Part shown: piece by piece, positions 1-7,415 of the stretch
Position numbering within the stretch: position 1 is the first letter of the stretch
How the letters are laid out: each line of letters starts with the position of its first letter
Assembly (NCBI GenBank): GCA_964444825.1
Contig: CAYUIS010000156.1
Coordinates: 1 to 11,584, forward strand
Direction: 5' to 3'
DNA from: CAYUIS01 sp964444825
GTDB lineage: Bacteria; Chloroflexota; Anaerolineae; B4-G1
Length of the DNA stretch: 11,584 nucleotides
Notes under the pieces: generated by a model
Database searches by the model: none
The model's input: the letters and a program-made list of their open reading frames with translations, nothing else
Told to the model about the DNA's origin: nothing
Translations under genes and position numbers: made by a program

Positions 1-1503
1 GCCAATATCATCACCATAGATCCGCAGCAGCCGCGGGCCGAGGCGCTGGCGGTGCGCGAGGGGCGTATCGTCGCCGTGGGTTCTTGGGAGGACGTGCAGC
101 CCTATGCCGAAGGCGTGCGCACGCTGAACCTGAATGGCAAGACGGTGCTGCCCGGTTTCATCGACAGCCACACCCATTTTACCTGGACCGGTATGCAGGA
201 GGCTGCGCTTGACTTTGGGTTCGCCGTGTCGGTCGAGGATGTGCAGGCTATCCTATCCCAGGCTGCTGCCGAGACCTCTCCTGGCCGGCTTATATTCGGC
301 ATGGGGCTCAATCACTATCGCTTTCCGGGCCACCGGTTGCCTACCTCGGCACAGCTTGACGTCGTCGCGCCGAGTCACCCCGTGTTCATCGGGGGCGTCA
401 CCGGACACTATGCCCTGGCCAATACCCGCTGTCTTCGAGAGCTGGACCTGCCTCCCGATACCCCGGGTCTTGATCCCACCGGCCTGCTGCGCGACCGCGC
501 CAACTCGATGGCCGACCACAGGATGAGCACCCGCTTCGCCCAGGAGCAAGAGTTGGAGCGGCTGCATCGGGCAGCCGCAGGACTGGCCGTCGCCGTAGGG
601 CTCACCACCGTCCACGCGCTCGAAGGCGATGATCAGCGCGGCGATCCGGAGGTGCAGGCGCTACTGGACATCGCGCCAATGTTGCCTGTGCGGATCGTGA
701 TCTGGTACCAGACGACTGACGTGCAGGCGGTTCACGATTTGGGGCTGCCCCGCATTGGCGGCTGCATCCTGCTTGATGGCGACTTTGGGCCTCACACAGC
801 GGCGTTGTTGGAGCCCTATGCCGACCAGCCTGAAAACTGGGGCACCCTGTATTATACCCAGGGAGAGGTGGACGCTTTCGTTGAGGCCGCCCATCGGGCT
901 GGCCTGCAGATCGCCATGCACGCCGTCGGCGACCGGGCTGCGGAACAGGCGCTAAACGCCTATGAACGGGCGCTGGAGCGCTGGCCACGCCCGGACCACC
1001 GGCATCGGATCGAGCATTTTGAGGTTTACGACGAAGGGCTGGTGGAGCGCACCCGTAGGCTGGGTGTACATCTGGCCATCCAGCCGCCGTTTAACGTCTA
1101 TTTCGGAGGGCATACCCGGTTGATCCCTCTTCTTGGGGAGGAACGCGCGGCCCGCTCCGATCCCGTCCGCTCTCTGATCGAGGCCGGTGTCCCCGTTGGC
1201 GGTGGTTCGGATAGTACCGTGACCCCGATGCAGCCCCTGTATGGCGTCCACAGCGCTGTCAACCACTCCAATCCGGCCGAGCGGTTGGACGTCGAACGGG
1301 CGCTACAACTCTATACCCTGGACAATGCTGTGTTAGCCTTTGAAGAGCGCGACAAGGGCTCGTTGGAGGCCGGCAAGCTGGGTGACCTGGTGGTGCTTTC
1401 GGACGACCCGATGAGCGCCGCGTCGGAGACCATTGCCGACATCGCAGTAGAAATGACCGTCGTCGGAGGAGAGATCGTCTATTCCAAGGGGGCGTTATGT
1501 TGA
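1..1503 (+). CDS. Amidohydrolase (YtcJ/Amidohydrolase_3 family), 5' partial, first of a tandem pair
   Basis: Metal-dependent hydrolase of the amidohydrolase superfamily, probably cytoplasmic and acting on an amide, N-formyl or related C-N bond; the substrate is unknown. The frame is open from base 1, and its first visible residues (ANIITIDPQQP) align with residues 11-21 of the next gene, so about ten N-terminal residues lie upstream of the window. A GTG at 52 is inside the protein and is not the start. Visible motifs, numbered from the first visible codon, are the metal-binding HTH at residues 57-59 (bases 169-177), then MHAVGD, the HRIEH histidines and a late GGGSDS aspartate, in the family order. 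The C-terminus returns to a small beta domain (GSLEAGKLGDLVVLSDDP), as is usual. The stop overlaps the next start by 7 bases (ATGTTGA), suggesting translational coupling. By eye about half the residues match the following gene, indicating a tandem duplication. The family call is firm; the substrate is not. Confidence 0.9.
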   Translation, partial: ANIITIDPQQPRAEALAVREGRIVAVGSWEDVQPYAEGVRTLNLNGKTVLPGFIDSHTHFTWTGMQEAALDFGFAVSVEDVQAILSQAAAETSPGRLIFGMGLNHYRFPGHRLPTSAQLDVVAPSHPVFIGGVTGHYALANTRCLRELDLPPDTPGLDPTGLLRDRANSMADHRMSTRFAQEQELERLHRAAAGLAVAVGLTTVHALEGDDQRGDPEVQALLDIAPMLPVRIVIWYQTTDVQAVHDLGLPRIGGCILLDGDFGPHTAALLEPYADQPENWGTLYYTQGEVDAFVEAAHRAGLQIAMHAVGDRAAEQALNAYERALERWPRPDHRHRIEHFEVYDEGLVERTRRLGVHLAIQPPFNVYFGGHTRLIPLLGEERAARSDPVRSLIEAGVPVGGGSDSTVTPMQPLYGVHSAVNHSNPAERLDVERALQLYTLDNAVLAFEERDKGSLEAGKLGDLVVLSDDPMSAASETIADIAVEMTVVGGEIVYSKGALC

Positions 1504-3038
1504 AGAATAACCTGGCTGTTTGCAGCGCCAACATCATCACTATGAATCCCCAGCAGCCTCGGGCCGAAGCGCTGGCTGTGCGCGAGGGAAACATCGTCGC
1601 TGTGGGCTCCTGGGAGGACGTGGAGCCGCACGTCGATGGTGCCGTGGTGCTCGACCTGGCGGGCAAGACGGTGGTGCCTGGGTTGATCGACACTCACACG
1701 CACTTTCTCTGGACAGCGTTGAGTTTGGCTGCACTCGATGTGAGTGCCGCCAAGGATCATCCGACGCTGCAAGAGATCGTCTGCCGGGCCGTCGCCGATA
1801 GGCCGCCGGGTGAACCGCTTCTCGGTATGGGTTTCACCGAGTATGCCCTGGACACCAAGACGTTCAGCCCGATCATCCAGGCGCTGGATGTCGTTGCCCC
1901 CGAAAACCCGCTCCTCCTGATCGGCGTAACCGGCCACACGTCGGCTGCCAATACCGCTGGGCTGGAGTTGCTGAGCTTTCCCGAGGGAACGCCGGGTATT
2001 ATGGTCGACGCGAATAGACAGCCCAACGGTCTGTTGGCCGACAAGGCTAACAATGAGGCGTTCGGCATATTCGGTGAACGGTACGGAACGGACGAGAAAG
2101 CGGCCGAGATGATCGCCCGAGCGGTTGAGAGGGCCCATTCCGTGGGGTTGACCACCGTCCACGCGTTGGAGGGTGGAAGTGTAGGGGACAACGAGGCCGC
2201 GGAAGAGTTCCTGGCCGCCATACCGTCGCTGCCTTTGCGCTTTGTGTTCTATTATCAGATTCTGGACGTCGAAAGGGTGCTCAAGTTGGGGCTGCCCCGC
2301 ATCGGCGGCTGCATTTTGTTGGATGGCGACGTCGGGCCGCGCACGGCGGCCCTTTCAGAGCCCTACATCGACGATCCGGCGTGCTACGGCAGCTTGTATC
2401 ATACGCAGGAGGAGATTGACGGTTTTGTGCTCGAGGCGCACAAGGCGGGACTGCAGGTGGCTATGCACGCCGTCGGTGACGCGGCGGTTGAGCAGGCGCT
2501 GGATGCTTACGAGGCGGCTCTGAATGCCCATCCCCGGAACGACCATCGCCACCGGATAGAGCATTGTGAGGTCATTCGGGAGGAGCAGGTTGAGCGTGCG
2601 TTGCGGCTGGGAGTAGCCCTGGCCATCCAGCCGCCTTTTAACCACTATTGGCATCACAGCGAGTATTACCCCAGTTTGGGTTACGAGCGCGCCTGGCGGG
2701 CTGACCCGGTGAGCAGTTTGATGCGTCCGGGTCTGCTGATGGCCGGAGGGTCCGATAGCACCGTCACGCCGCTGGGGCCGCTGATCGGCGTGCACGCGGC
2801 CGTCAATCACTCCAATCCGGCCGAGCGGACGAGCGTGTACAGAGCGCTGGAGCTCTACACCATCAACGCTGCCCGCATCGCCTTCCAGGAGCACGACCGG
2901 GGCTCGCTGGAAGTGGGGAAGATGGGCGATTTCGTCGTATTAGCCGAGGACCCCTTCGAGATCGATCCCAGGTCCATCAAGGACATCCCGGTCGAGAAAA
3001 CGGTGATCGGCGGGCAGATCGTACATGAGGGAGTATAG
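1497..3038 (+). CDS. Amidohydrolase (YtcJ/Amidohydrolase_3 family), second of a tandem pair
   Basis: Full-length 513-residue metal-dependent hydrolase, the usual size for Amidohydrolase_3 proteins such as YtcJ and N-substituted formamide deformylase. Start ATG 1497 follows AAGGGGG (1486-1492), a modest SD inside the end of the previous gene. An N-terminal beta segment leads into GKTVVPGLIDTHTHF with metal-ligand histidines H67 and H69. Later come MHAVGD (H324), DHRHRIEH (H350-H356) and GGSDS (D420). The stretch GGCILLDGDVG (270-280) matches the family's DG-S/D-G region before TAAL-EPY, but where I recall many members having a lysine four residues before the Asp, this protein and its neighbour have Cys (C272). 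There is no signal peptide, so it is cytoplasmic. Divergence from the first copy is concentrated in the variable helices around residues 80-210, so the two may have different specificities. It ends 3 bases before the flavoprotein gene. Confidence 0.92.
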   Translation: MLKNNLAVCSANIITMNPQQPRAEALAVREGNIVAVGSWEDVEPHVDGAVVLDLAGKTVVPGLIDTHTHFLWTALSLAALDVSAAKDHPTLQEIVCRAVADRPPGEPLLGMGFTEYALDTKTFSPIIQALDVVAPENPLLLIGVTGHTSAANTAGLELLSFPEGTPGIMVDANRQPNGLLADKANNEAFGIFGERYGTDEKAAEMIARAVERAHSVGLTTVHALEGGSVGDNEAAEEFLAAIPSLPLRFVFYYQILDVERVLKLGLPRIGGCILLDGDVGPRTAALSEPYIDDPACYGSLYHTQEEIDGFVLEAHKAGLQVAMHAVGDAAVEQALDAYEAALNAHPRNDHRHRIEHCEVIREEQVERALRLGVALAIQPPFNHYWHHSEYYPSLGYERAWRADPVSSLMRPGLLMAGGSDSTVTPLGPLIGVHAAVNHSNPAERTSVYRALELYTINAARIAFQEHDRGSLEVGKMGDFVVLAEDPFEIDPRSIKDIPVEKTVIGGQIVHEGV

Positions 3039-3041
3039 TCG

Positions 3042-3611
3042 ATGACAAAGATTTTGATTGTTAAGGGGAGCCCGAGGAAAAATGGGAACAGCGCCGCGCT
3101 TGCCGATCAGGTGGCCGCGGGCGCTCGGGAGGCTGGAGCGCAGGTCGAGAGCTTTTATCTGCACGGGATGGACATCAGCCCTTGTGACGCCTGCGAAGCG
3201 TGCCAGGCAAGTGCTGACGCCGAGTGTATCGTCGACGACGATATGCAGTTGTTGTATCCCAAGCTGCGCGAGGCTGACGCCGTGGTTTACGCCAGCCCTA
3301 TTTACTGGTTCACCATCTCGGCGCAGTTGAAGCTCTTTATGGACCGCTGCTATGCCCTGGGCGGCGACGAGGTCGAGGATCATGCCCTGGCGGGGAAACG
3401 TATCGGCGTCGTTTTGACCTACGGTGGTGACGATCCGTTCGACTCCGGGGCGATCAACGCCATCCGCACATTCCAGGATGTGTTCAGGTACATCCCGGCC
3501 GAGATCGTGGACATTGTGTACGGATGTGCGAGCGACCCTGGGGAAATCAAGGCAAACGAGGATGTCATGCAGAAAGCGTACGACCTTGGTAGGAAGCTCG
3601 TTTCCAGATGA
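3042..3611 (+). CDS. Flavodoxin-fold NAD(P)H-dependent oxidoreductase, iron-sulfur-flavoprotein-like
   Basis: A 189-residue member of the NADPH-dependent FMN reductase family. The N-terminal GSPRKNGNS (9-17) is the FMN-phosphate loop, and ASPIYWFTISAQLKLFMDR (84-102) is the second flavin-contacting segment. Cysteines C48, C51, C54 and C62 form C-x2-C-x2-C-x7-C, matching the compact cluster of archaeal and bacterial iron-sulfur flavoproteins (Isf), which carry FMN and a [4Fe-4S] cluster. Seen: the motifs. Known: Isf proteins shuttle electrons, often from ferredoxin, and related proteins reduce quinones or flavins. Inferred: it supplies or removes electrons for a step in this cluster. GAGGGAG (3027-3033) sits 8 bases before ATG 3042, and only 3 bases separate it from the upstream stop, so it is co-transcribed. 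Oxygen-tolerant relatives can keep the cysteines without a characterised cluster, so the Fe-S part is less sure than the flavodoxin fold. Confidence 0.88.
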   Translation: MTKILIVKGSPRKNGNSAALADQVAAGAREAGAQVESFYLHGMDISPCDACEACQASADAECIVDDDMQLLYPKLREADAVVYASPIYWFTISAQLKLFMDRCYALGGDEVEDHALAGKRIGVVLTYGGDDPFDSGAINAIRTFQDVFRYIPAEIVDIVYGCASDPGEIKANEDVMQKAYDLGRKLVSR

Positions 3612-3618
3612 AGGGAGG
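3611..3618 (+). promoter_or_regulatory. Ribosome binding site that fixes the start at 3628
   Basis: AAGGGAGG begins on the last base of the preceding stop codon (TGA 3609-3611) and lies 9 bases before ATG 3628. An in-frame GTG at 3622 would be only 3 bases away, too close, so ATG 3628 is the better start. The open frame upstream of 3622 lies within the flavoprotein gene in another frame and does not look like protein. Confidence 0.7.
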
Positions 3619-3627
3619 TCGGTGACT

Positions 3628-4848
3628 ATGAGGGTGCTGATAGTGGGGGCGGGTGGGCAGGGGGCGCCCTGCGCGTCGATTCTGGCGCGTGATAACGACG
3701 TCTCCAGCATAAAGCTGGGTGATATCGATCTCGACCTGGCCAACCGGGTGAAGGCCAGGATCGAGAGCGACAAGATCACCACCGTCAGGCTGGATGCCGC
3801 CAGCGTCGAGGAGGTCGAGAAAGCGGCACAGGGGGTGGATGTCGTCATCAACCTGACGCTGATCCGGTTCAACCACAACGTGATGCAGGCGGCGCTGAAC
3901 AGTGGCGCCCATTACGTGGATACCGCTTTGGGCGATCCGGTGTGGGATCAGTTTGTGGCTGGCGAGCCGATCGCCCTCGACCGGGAGTTCAAAGATGCCG
4001 GGCTGACGGCGCTGGTCGGTTGCGGCGCGACGCCCGGTATCACCAACGTGCTGGCCCGATACGTCTGCGACAAACTGGATCGCGTGGACGAGATCCGTGT
4101 CAGGCTGGGTGAGAGGGAGTGGGGTGAGGAGGAGGTAGTCAGCGGATGGGACCCAGGGTGGGCCCCCGAGGTCGCGCTCACCGACTATGCGTCCCCGTCG
4201 CCCGTGTTTGAGGATGGGCGGTGCGTCGAGTATCCGCCTTTCAGTGGCGTCGAGGAGTACACGTTCCCAGACCCGGTCGGTCGAATCACGATCGCTCACC
4301 ACGCCCACGAGGAAGCACCGCTTCTGGGACGTTTTATCGGCAAGGGGCTTGGGTACTGCGAGTTCAAGTACCCGATAGACCCTATTGCGGGCGCGCTGGT
4401 CAAGATGGGTTTCGCCAGTGAGGAGCCTCTGGACGTGAAGGGCGTGCAGGTGGCGCCCCTCGACGTGATCTCGGTGTTGGTGCCGCGGCCGGTTGGCGCG
4501 TTCTTTATGGAGAGCGAGGAGACCGTCCAACTTCCCCTGCCCTATGCCTACGCCCTGATCGTGGAGGTGAAGGGGGGTAGGTCCGGAGAGGACGTCACGT
4601 ACAGGCTCACTGTGGTGCTGCCGCCCTCGGCCGAGGAGCGGGGGACGATATTCGCGCGCCTCGGGACCGTCCAGATCTATATTGCCCTGCCCGCAGCCAT
4701 TGGGGCCAAGATGTGCGTCGAGGGCGTGGCAAAGGGTGTGATCGCCCCCGAGTGCCTCGACCCGATGGTCTTTTTGAAGGCCATGTCGGATATGGGGGCT
4801 CCGTTGAGGTTCACGGAGGCATGTATCAGGGAAGTGGTGGTCTCGTAA
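3628..4848 (+). CDS. Saccharopine dehydrogenase-like NAD(P)-dependent oxidoreductase (first of two paralogues)
   Basis: A 406-residue protein of the saccharopine dehydrogenase/reductase superfamily. It starts directly with a Rossmann fold: MRVLIVGAGGQG gives the glycine motif G-x-G-G-x-G at 7-12, with acidic D32 at the end of the second strand. GCGATPGITN (131-140) corresponds to the conserved PG-(I/L/T)-N segment that follows the Rossmann domain. The C-terminal part (about 140-400) is the catalytic and dimer domain, with a TFPDPVG strand and an LPYAYALIVEVKG strand. Known relatives (Lys9, carboxynorspermidine dehydrogenase, homospermidine synthase) reduce or cleave secondary amines made from amino acids and aldehydes or keto acids; which of these applies is unknown. 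The protein at 7416-8576 shares GATPGITN, VDEI, TFP-P-G and the C-terminal IGA-M pattern, so they are paralogues, though low in identity. It follows the flavoprotein gene by 16 bases and precedes the C45 gene by 38. Confidence 0.87.
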   Translation: MRVLIVGAGGQGAPCASILARDNDVSSIKLGDIDLDLANRVKARIESDKITTVRLDAASVEEVEKAAQGVDVVINLTLIRFNHNVMQAALNSGAHYVDTALGDPVWDQFVAGEPIALDREFKDAGLTALVGCGATPGITNVLARYVCDKLDRVDEIRVRLGEREWGEEEVVSGWDPGWAPEVALTDYASPSPVFEDGRCVEYPPFSGVEEYTFPDPVGRITIAHHAHEEAPLLGRFIGKGLGYCEFKYPIDPIAGALVKMGFASEEPLDVKGVQVAPLDVISVLVPRPVGAFFMESEETVQLPLPYAYALIVEVKGGRSGEDVTYRLTVVLPPSAEERGTIFARLGTVQIYIALPAAIGAKMCVEGVAKGVIAPECLDPMVFLKAMSDMGAPLRFTEACIREVVVS

Positions 4849-4886
4849 GCTGATGCGGGCTGGATGTGCGCACATGAGGGAGGAAA

Positions 4887-5969
4887 ATGAAAGGATTTCC
4901 ACTGATAGAGACAAAGGGCGGTGCTCTTGAACGGGGCCGGCAGCACGGTGAGCAGGCTAGCGATCTGATCCGGTTCAACCTGGAGGGCTACCGCCGACTG
5001 TTCGATTACAACACCGGCCTGGACTGGTCACAGGTTCTGAGCCGGGCGCGGCAGTACGAGCGCCCCATCGAGGAATACGCTCCTCATCTGTTCGAGGAGA
5101 TGCGCGGCATCGCCGAGGGGGCTGGCGTCTCGCTGGACGACATCCTGGTCCTCAATTGCCGCACCGAGATCCTCTCGATGGGGAGCATCCCCTTGCTGGA
5201 CGAGTGTACGGCTCTGTTTGTCGCCCCGGAGGCGACCGCCAATGGCCACACGTACGTGGCTCAGAACTGGGACTGGTCTAATGTGCTGCGCGGCGGCACG
5301 GTGTTGTTGCGGGTCGAGCAGCCCGATCGCCCGACGGTATTGACGCTCACCGAAGCAGGAATGGTGGGCAAGATCGGCCTCAACAGCGCTGGGGTGGGCG
5401 TGTGCACTAATTTCCTGCGGCACGATCACCGGCGCGCCGGCGTGCCGTTCCACGTCCTTCTGCGGTCAGCGCTCGAAGCGGATCGGCTGGGCCTTGCTGT
5501 CGCGGCCATCTATCGAGGGCGGCGCGCCGACTCGGGCAACTATTTGCTGGCCCATGCCGATGGTGAGGCGGTCAACCTGGAGGCTACACCGTCCGATGTC
5601 GGTTTTCTGCATCCCCAGGATGGGGTGCTGGTGCACACCAATCATTTTCTCACGCCGCGTCTCCAGGCTGGCGATGTGGGCATCGTGGACTCGGACAATA
5701 CGCTGGCACGATATGGAAGGGCGGTTCGCCTGTTGAACGGTAGTTCCGGAAAGGTCACGCTGGAGGTGCTCCAGGATCTGTTTCGCGACCATTTTAACTA
5801 CCCCCACGCGATCTGCCGTCACCCTGCCCCAACTCTGTCCGAGATCGAGCGGGGTGCCACGTTGGCCTCGATGATCATTGATCTAACCGCCGGTGAGATG
5901 TATGTCTCGATGGGAGAGCCGTGCCAGGCAGAGTACACCAGGCTGTGCCTGGATAGAGTAAGCGTATAG
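4887..5969 (+). CDS. C45 family Ntn hydrolase (isopenicillin N acyltransferase-like)
   Basis: A 360-residue protein of the acyl-CoA:6-aminopenicillanate acyltransferase / peptidase C45 family. Family marks are the N-terminal G-R-Q-H-G (17-21), a helical segment PHLFEEMRGIAEGAGVSLDD, and the nucleophile region LDECTALFVAPEATANGHTYVAQNWDW. Here C107 is the expected N-terminal nucleophile, exposed when the precursor self-cleaves just before the Cys. The equivalent in Penicillium acyltransferase is Cys103 in a Gly-Cys-Thr context; this protein has Glu-Cys-Thr. Downstream N-G-S-A-like (LNSAGVGVCTNFL) and HTNHFL segments also fit the fold. Known members hydrolyse or transfer acyl groups on amines. 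Inferred role here: removing or adding an N-acyl group on a pathway amine. No signal peptide is visible, so it is probably cytoplasmic. The SD is GAGGGAGG (4876-4883), tight to ATG 4887. Many bacterial homologues have no known substrate. Confidence 0.9.
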   Translation: MKGFPLIETKGGALERGRQHGEQASDLIRFNLEGYRRLFDYNTGLDWSQVLSRARQYERPIEEYAPHLFEEMRGIAEGAGVSLDDILVLNCRTEILSMGSIPLLDECTALFVAPEATANGHTYVAQNWDWSNVLRGGTVLLRVEQPDRPTVLTLTEAGMVGKIGLNSAGVGVCTNFLRHDHRRAGVPFHVLLRSALEADRLGLAVAAIYRGRRADSGNYLLAHADGEAVNLEATPSDVGFLHPQDGVLVHTNHFLTPRLQAGDVGIVDSDNTLARYGRAVRLLNGSSGKVTLEVLQDLFRDHFNYPHAICRHPAPTLSEIERGATLASMIIDLTAGEMYVSMGEPCQAEYTRLCLDRVSV

Positions 5970-6052
5970 AGAATGAGCATTCGCCCCCGAGGATGAGGGC
6001 TAGAGCAATCTTGGGATAGGTAGCAAGAGTATAGGGAATGAGCATTTTGCCC
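5951..6052 (+). repeat. Imperfect direct repeat duplicating the MFS start region
   Basis: Two copies, 65 bases apart, share GTATAGRGAATGAGCATT (5964-5981 and 6029-6046, one mismatch), followed by pyrimidine/GCCC sequence in both. Similarity extends upstream to a GGATAG (5951-5956 and 6014-6019) separated from the core by 7 and 9 bases. The first copy spans the last codons and stop of the C45 gene and contains ATG AGC ATT, opening a 7-codon frame (MSIRPRG, 5973-5996). The second copy holds the true start, reading MSILPRV. Seen directly; a duplication origin is inferred. Confidence 0.75.
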
Positions 6053-7357
6053 AGGGTGGTGGTGAAGCAAAGCGGTGGTCGGTTGCCGGGAGAGACGCGC
6101 AGCCACCTGCGACGCAACTTTACGCTGGGCGTGATCAGCGGTGTTGCGTACAACCTCTACGTTACCGTGCTCAGCACCGAGTTGGTGATGACCTGGTTCC
6201 TGAGCGAGTTGACCGAATCCAATCTGCTCATCAGCCTGCTCGTTCCTATTGAACTGGGGAGTTGGTATTTCCTGCAACTGGTTCTCTCGGGCTATGTACA
6301 GCGCCGGCCCCGTACGATGGGGCTGTACCGGGCTATGGCCGGTGTCCGCGTGGTTGCCTTGATCGTCCTGACCCTGGCTACGCTTACTCTGGAGGGAACG
6401 TCCGTACTGTTGGTCGTTTTCCTGGCGGCGTTCACGGCGAACAGTGTGGCGGCTGGCGTGGCGGCATTGCCGTTTCTGAACGTAGTGGCCAAGACCATTC
6501 CGCCCACCAAACGCGGGATGTACTTTGGCTGGCGGCGTTTCGCGGGCGGCTTTCTCGGGTTGTTCGGTGGTGTGCTGGTCAAGGTCATCCTATCTCCCGG
6601 CTCCGGCCTGAGCTTCCCCGACAATTACGCGCTCCTCTTTTTCCTGGGCTGCCTGGTCACGATTGCCCTTGTAGGGACGTTCAGCTTTGTCGTGGAGCCG
6701 GCCGAATTCACCGACTCACACCGGGCAGGGCTGGTCGAGCAGTTCCGGCGTGCCGTGCGCCTGCCGATGCAGGATCGCAGCTATAGGCGTTACCTGGGGC
6801 TGCGCCTGGCCATCGTGGCTGTTGGCTATGCGTTGCCGTTCTATGCTGTGTATGCGCGGCGCGTGCTGAACGCACCGGAGGACAGGGTTGGGGTATACAT
6901 CATCGGCTCGACCACGGCGAGCGTGCTCTCCAATCTCGTCGCAGGTTATCTGAGCGACCGATACGGTAACCGTCTGTTGGTACGGCTGGCAGCCTTGACC
7001 GCGGTACTACCGCCCGTTGTGGCCTTACTCATCGCGCGGCTGCCCGAGATAGCCCTGGATAGAAGCATGCTGTTTGCGCTCGTGTTCGTGTTTCAGGGTC
7101 TGCACACCACGGCCCAAAGCATCGGCAGCAATAACTATGTGTTGGAGCTGGTTCCCTCGATAGAGCGGGTGCTGTACATCAGCCTGGCTCACGGTATCGT
7201 CGGCCTGGCGCTTTTTGTCTCACCGCTCGGCGGGGTCATCGTCGACTGGTTGGGCTTTGAGCCGTTGTTTCTGTTTGCGCTGATCTGTGGTGTCGTAGCC
7301 GTGATCCTGTCGCTGGGACTGGGGGAACCGAGGAAAGCGTCGGCTTCGGTCGCTTGA
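6038..7357 (+). CDS. MFS transporter, 12 predicted membrane helices
   Basis: A 439-residue inner-membrane carrier of the major facilitator superfamily. Hydrophobic segments fall at about 29-55, 63-87, 98-117, 121-150, 167-185, 196-219, 252-273, 285-305, 313-334, 342-360, 377-402 and 408-428. A long hydrophilic stretch at 220-250 is the central loop between two six-helix halves. The MFS loop motif is clear in the C-half (GYLSDRYGNR, 303-312), while the matching N-half loop (GYVQRRPRTMGLYR) has lost the usual Asp. The TIPPTKRGMYFGWRRFAGG segment (153-171) resembles the charged loop before helix 5 seen in several MFS groups. It is the only transporter in the window and probably moves the pathway substrate or product; direction is unknown. 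The start is uncertain: ATG 6038 has only AAGAG (about 6025-6029) or an over-close AGGG as SD, unlike its neighbours, and GTG codons just inside are alternatives. Confidence 0.9.
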   Translation: MSILPRVVVKQSGGRLPGETRSHLRRNFTLGVISGVAYNLYVTVLSTELVMTWFLSELTESNLLISLLVPIELGSWYFLQLVLSGYVQRRPRTMGLYRAMAGVRVVALIVLTLATLTLEGTSVLLVVFLAAFTANSVAAGVAALPFLNVVAKTIPPTKRGMYFGWRRFAGGFLGLFGGVLVKVILSPGSGLSFPDNYALLFFLGCLVTIALVGTFSFVVEPAEFTDSHRAGLVEQFRRAVRLPMQDRSYRRYLGLRLAIVAVGYALPFYAVYARRVLNAPEDRVGVYIIGSTTASVLSNLVAGYLSDRYGNRLLVRLAALTAVLPPVVALLIARLPEIALDRSMLFALVFVFQGLHTTAQSIGSNNYVLELVPSIERVLYISLAHGIVGLALFVSPLGGVIVDWLGFEPLFLFALICGVVAVILSLGLGEPRKASASVA

Positions 7358-7377
7358 TCTGTGTGTCTTTTTGTTAG

Positions 7378-7387
7378 GTTAGCTAAC
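7378..7387. promoter_or_regulatory. Palindrome, possible operator or small hairpin
   Basis: GTTAGCTAAC is a perfect 10-base inverted repeat in the 58-base, AT-richer gap between the MFS gene and the next gene. It sits 28 bases before the start at 7416. It could be a regulator-binding half of a larger site or chance. No convincing -35/-10 pair accompanies it. Confidence 0.3.
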
Positions 7388-7415
7388 TATCGAAACTGAA
7401 AAGAGGGAGGTTACG

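Noticed and set aside
3424..3627. In-frame upstream extension of the first saccharopine dehydrogenase-like gene by 68 codons
   Set aside because: It lies inside the flavoprotein gene in another frame, the translated sequence is not protein-like, and the Rossmann fold and a good SD both point to ATG 3628.
3565..4914. Long open frame on the minus strand (449 codons)
   Set aside because: It lies opposite the saccharopine dehydrogenase-like gene. Its composition (rich in His, Arg, Gln, Asp) is typical of the antisense of a GC-rich gene, and no family motif is visible.
7327..7372. Hairpin ACCGAGG / CTTCGGT followed by a T-run, as a possible terminator of the MFS gene
   Set aside because: The stem has a G-T pair and a 10-base loop, lies inside the coding sequence, and the T-run starts about 18 bases after it, too far for an intrinsic terminator.
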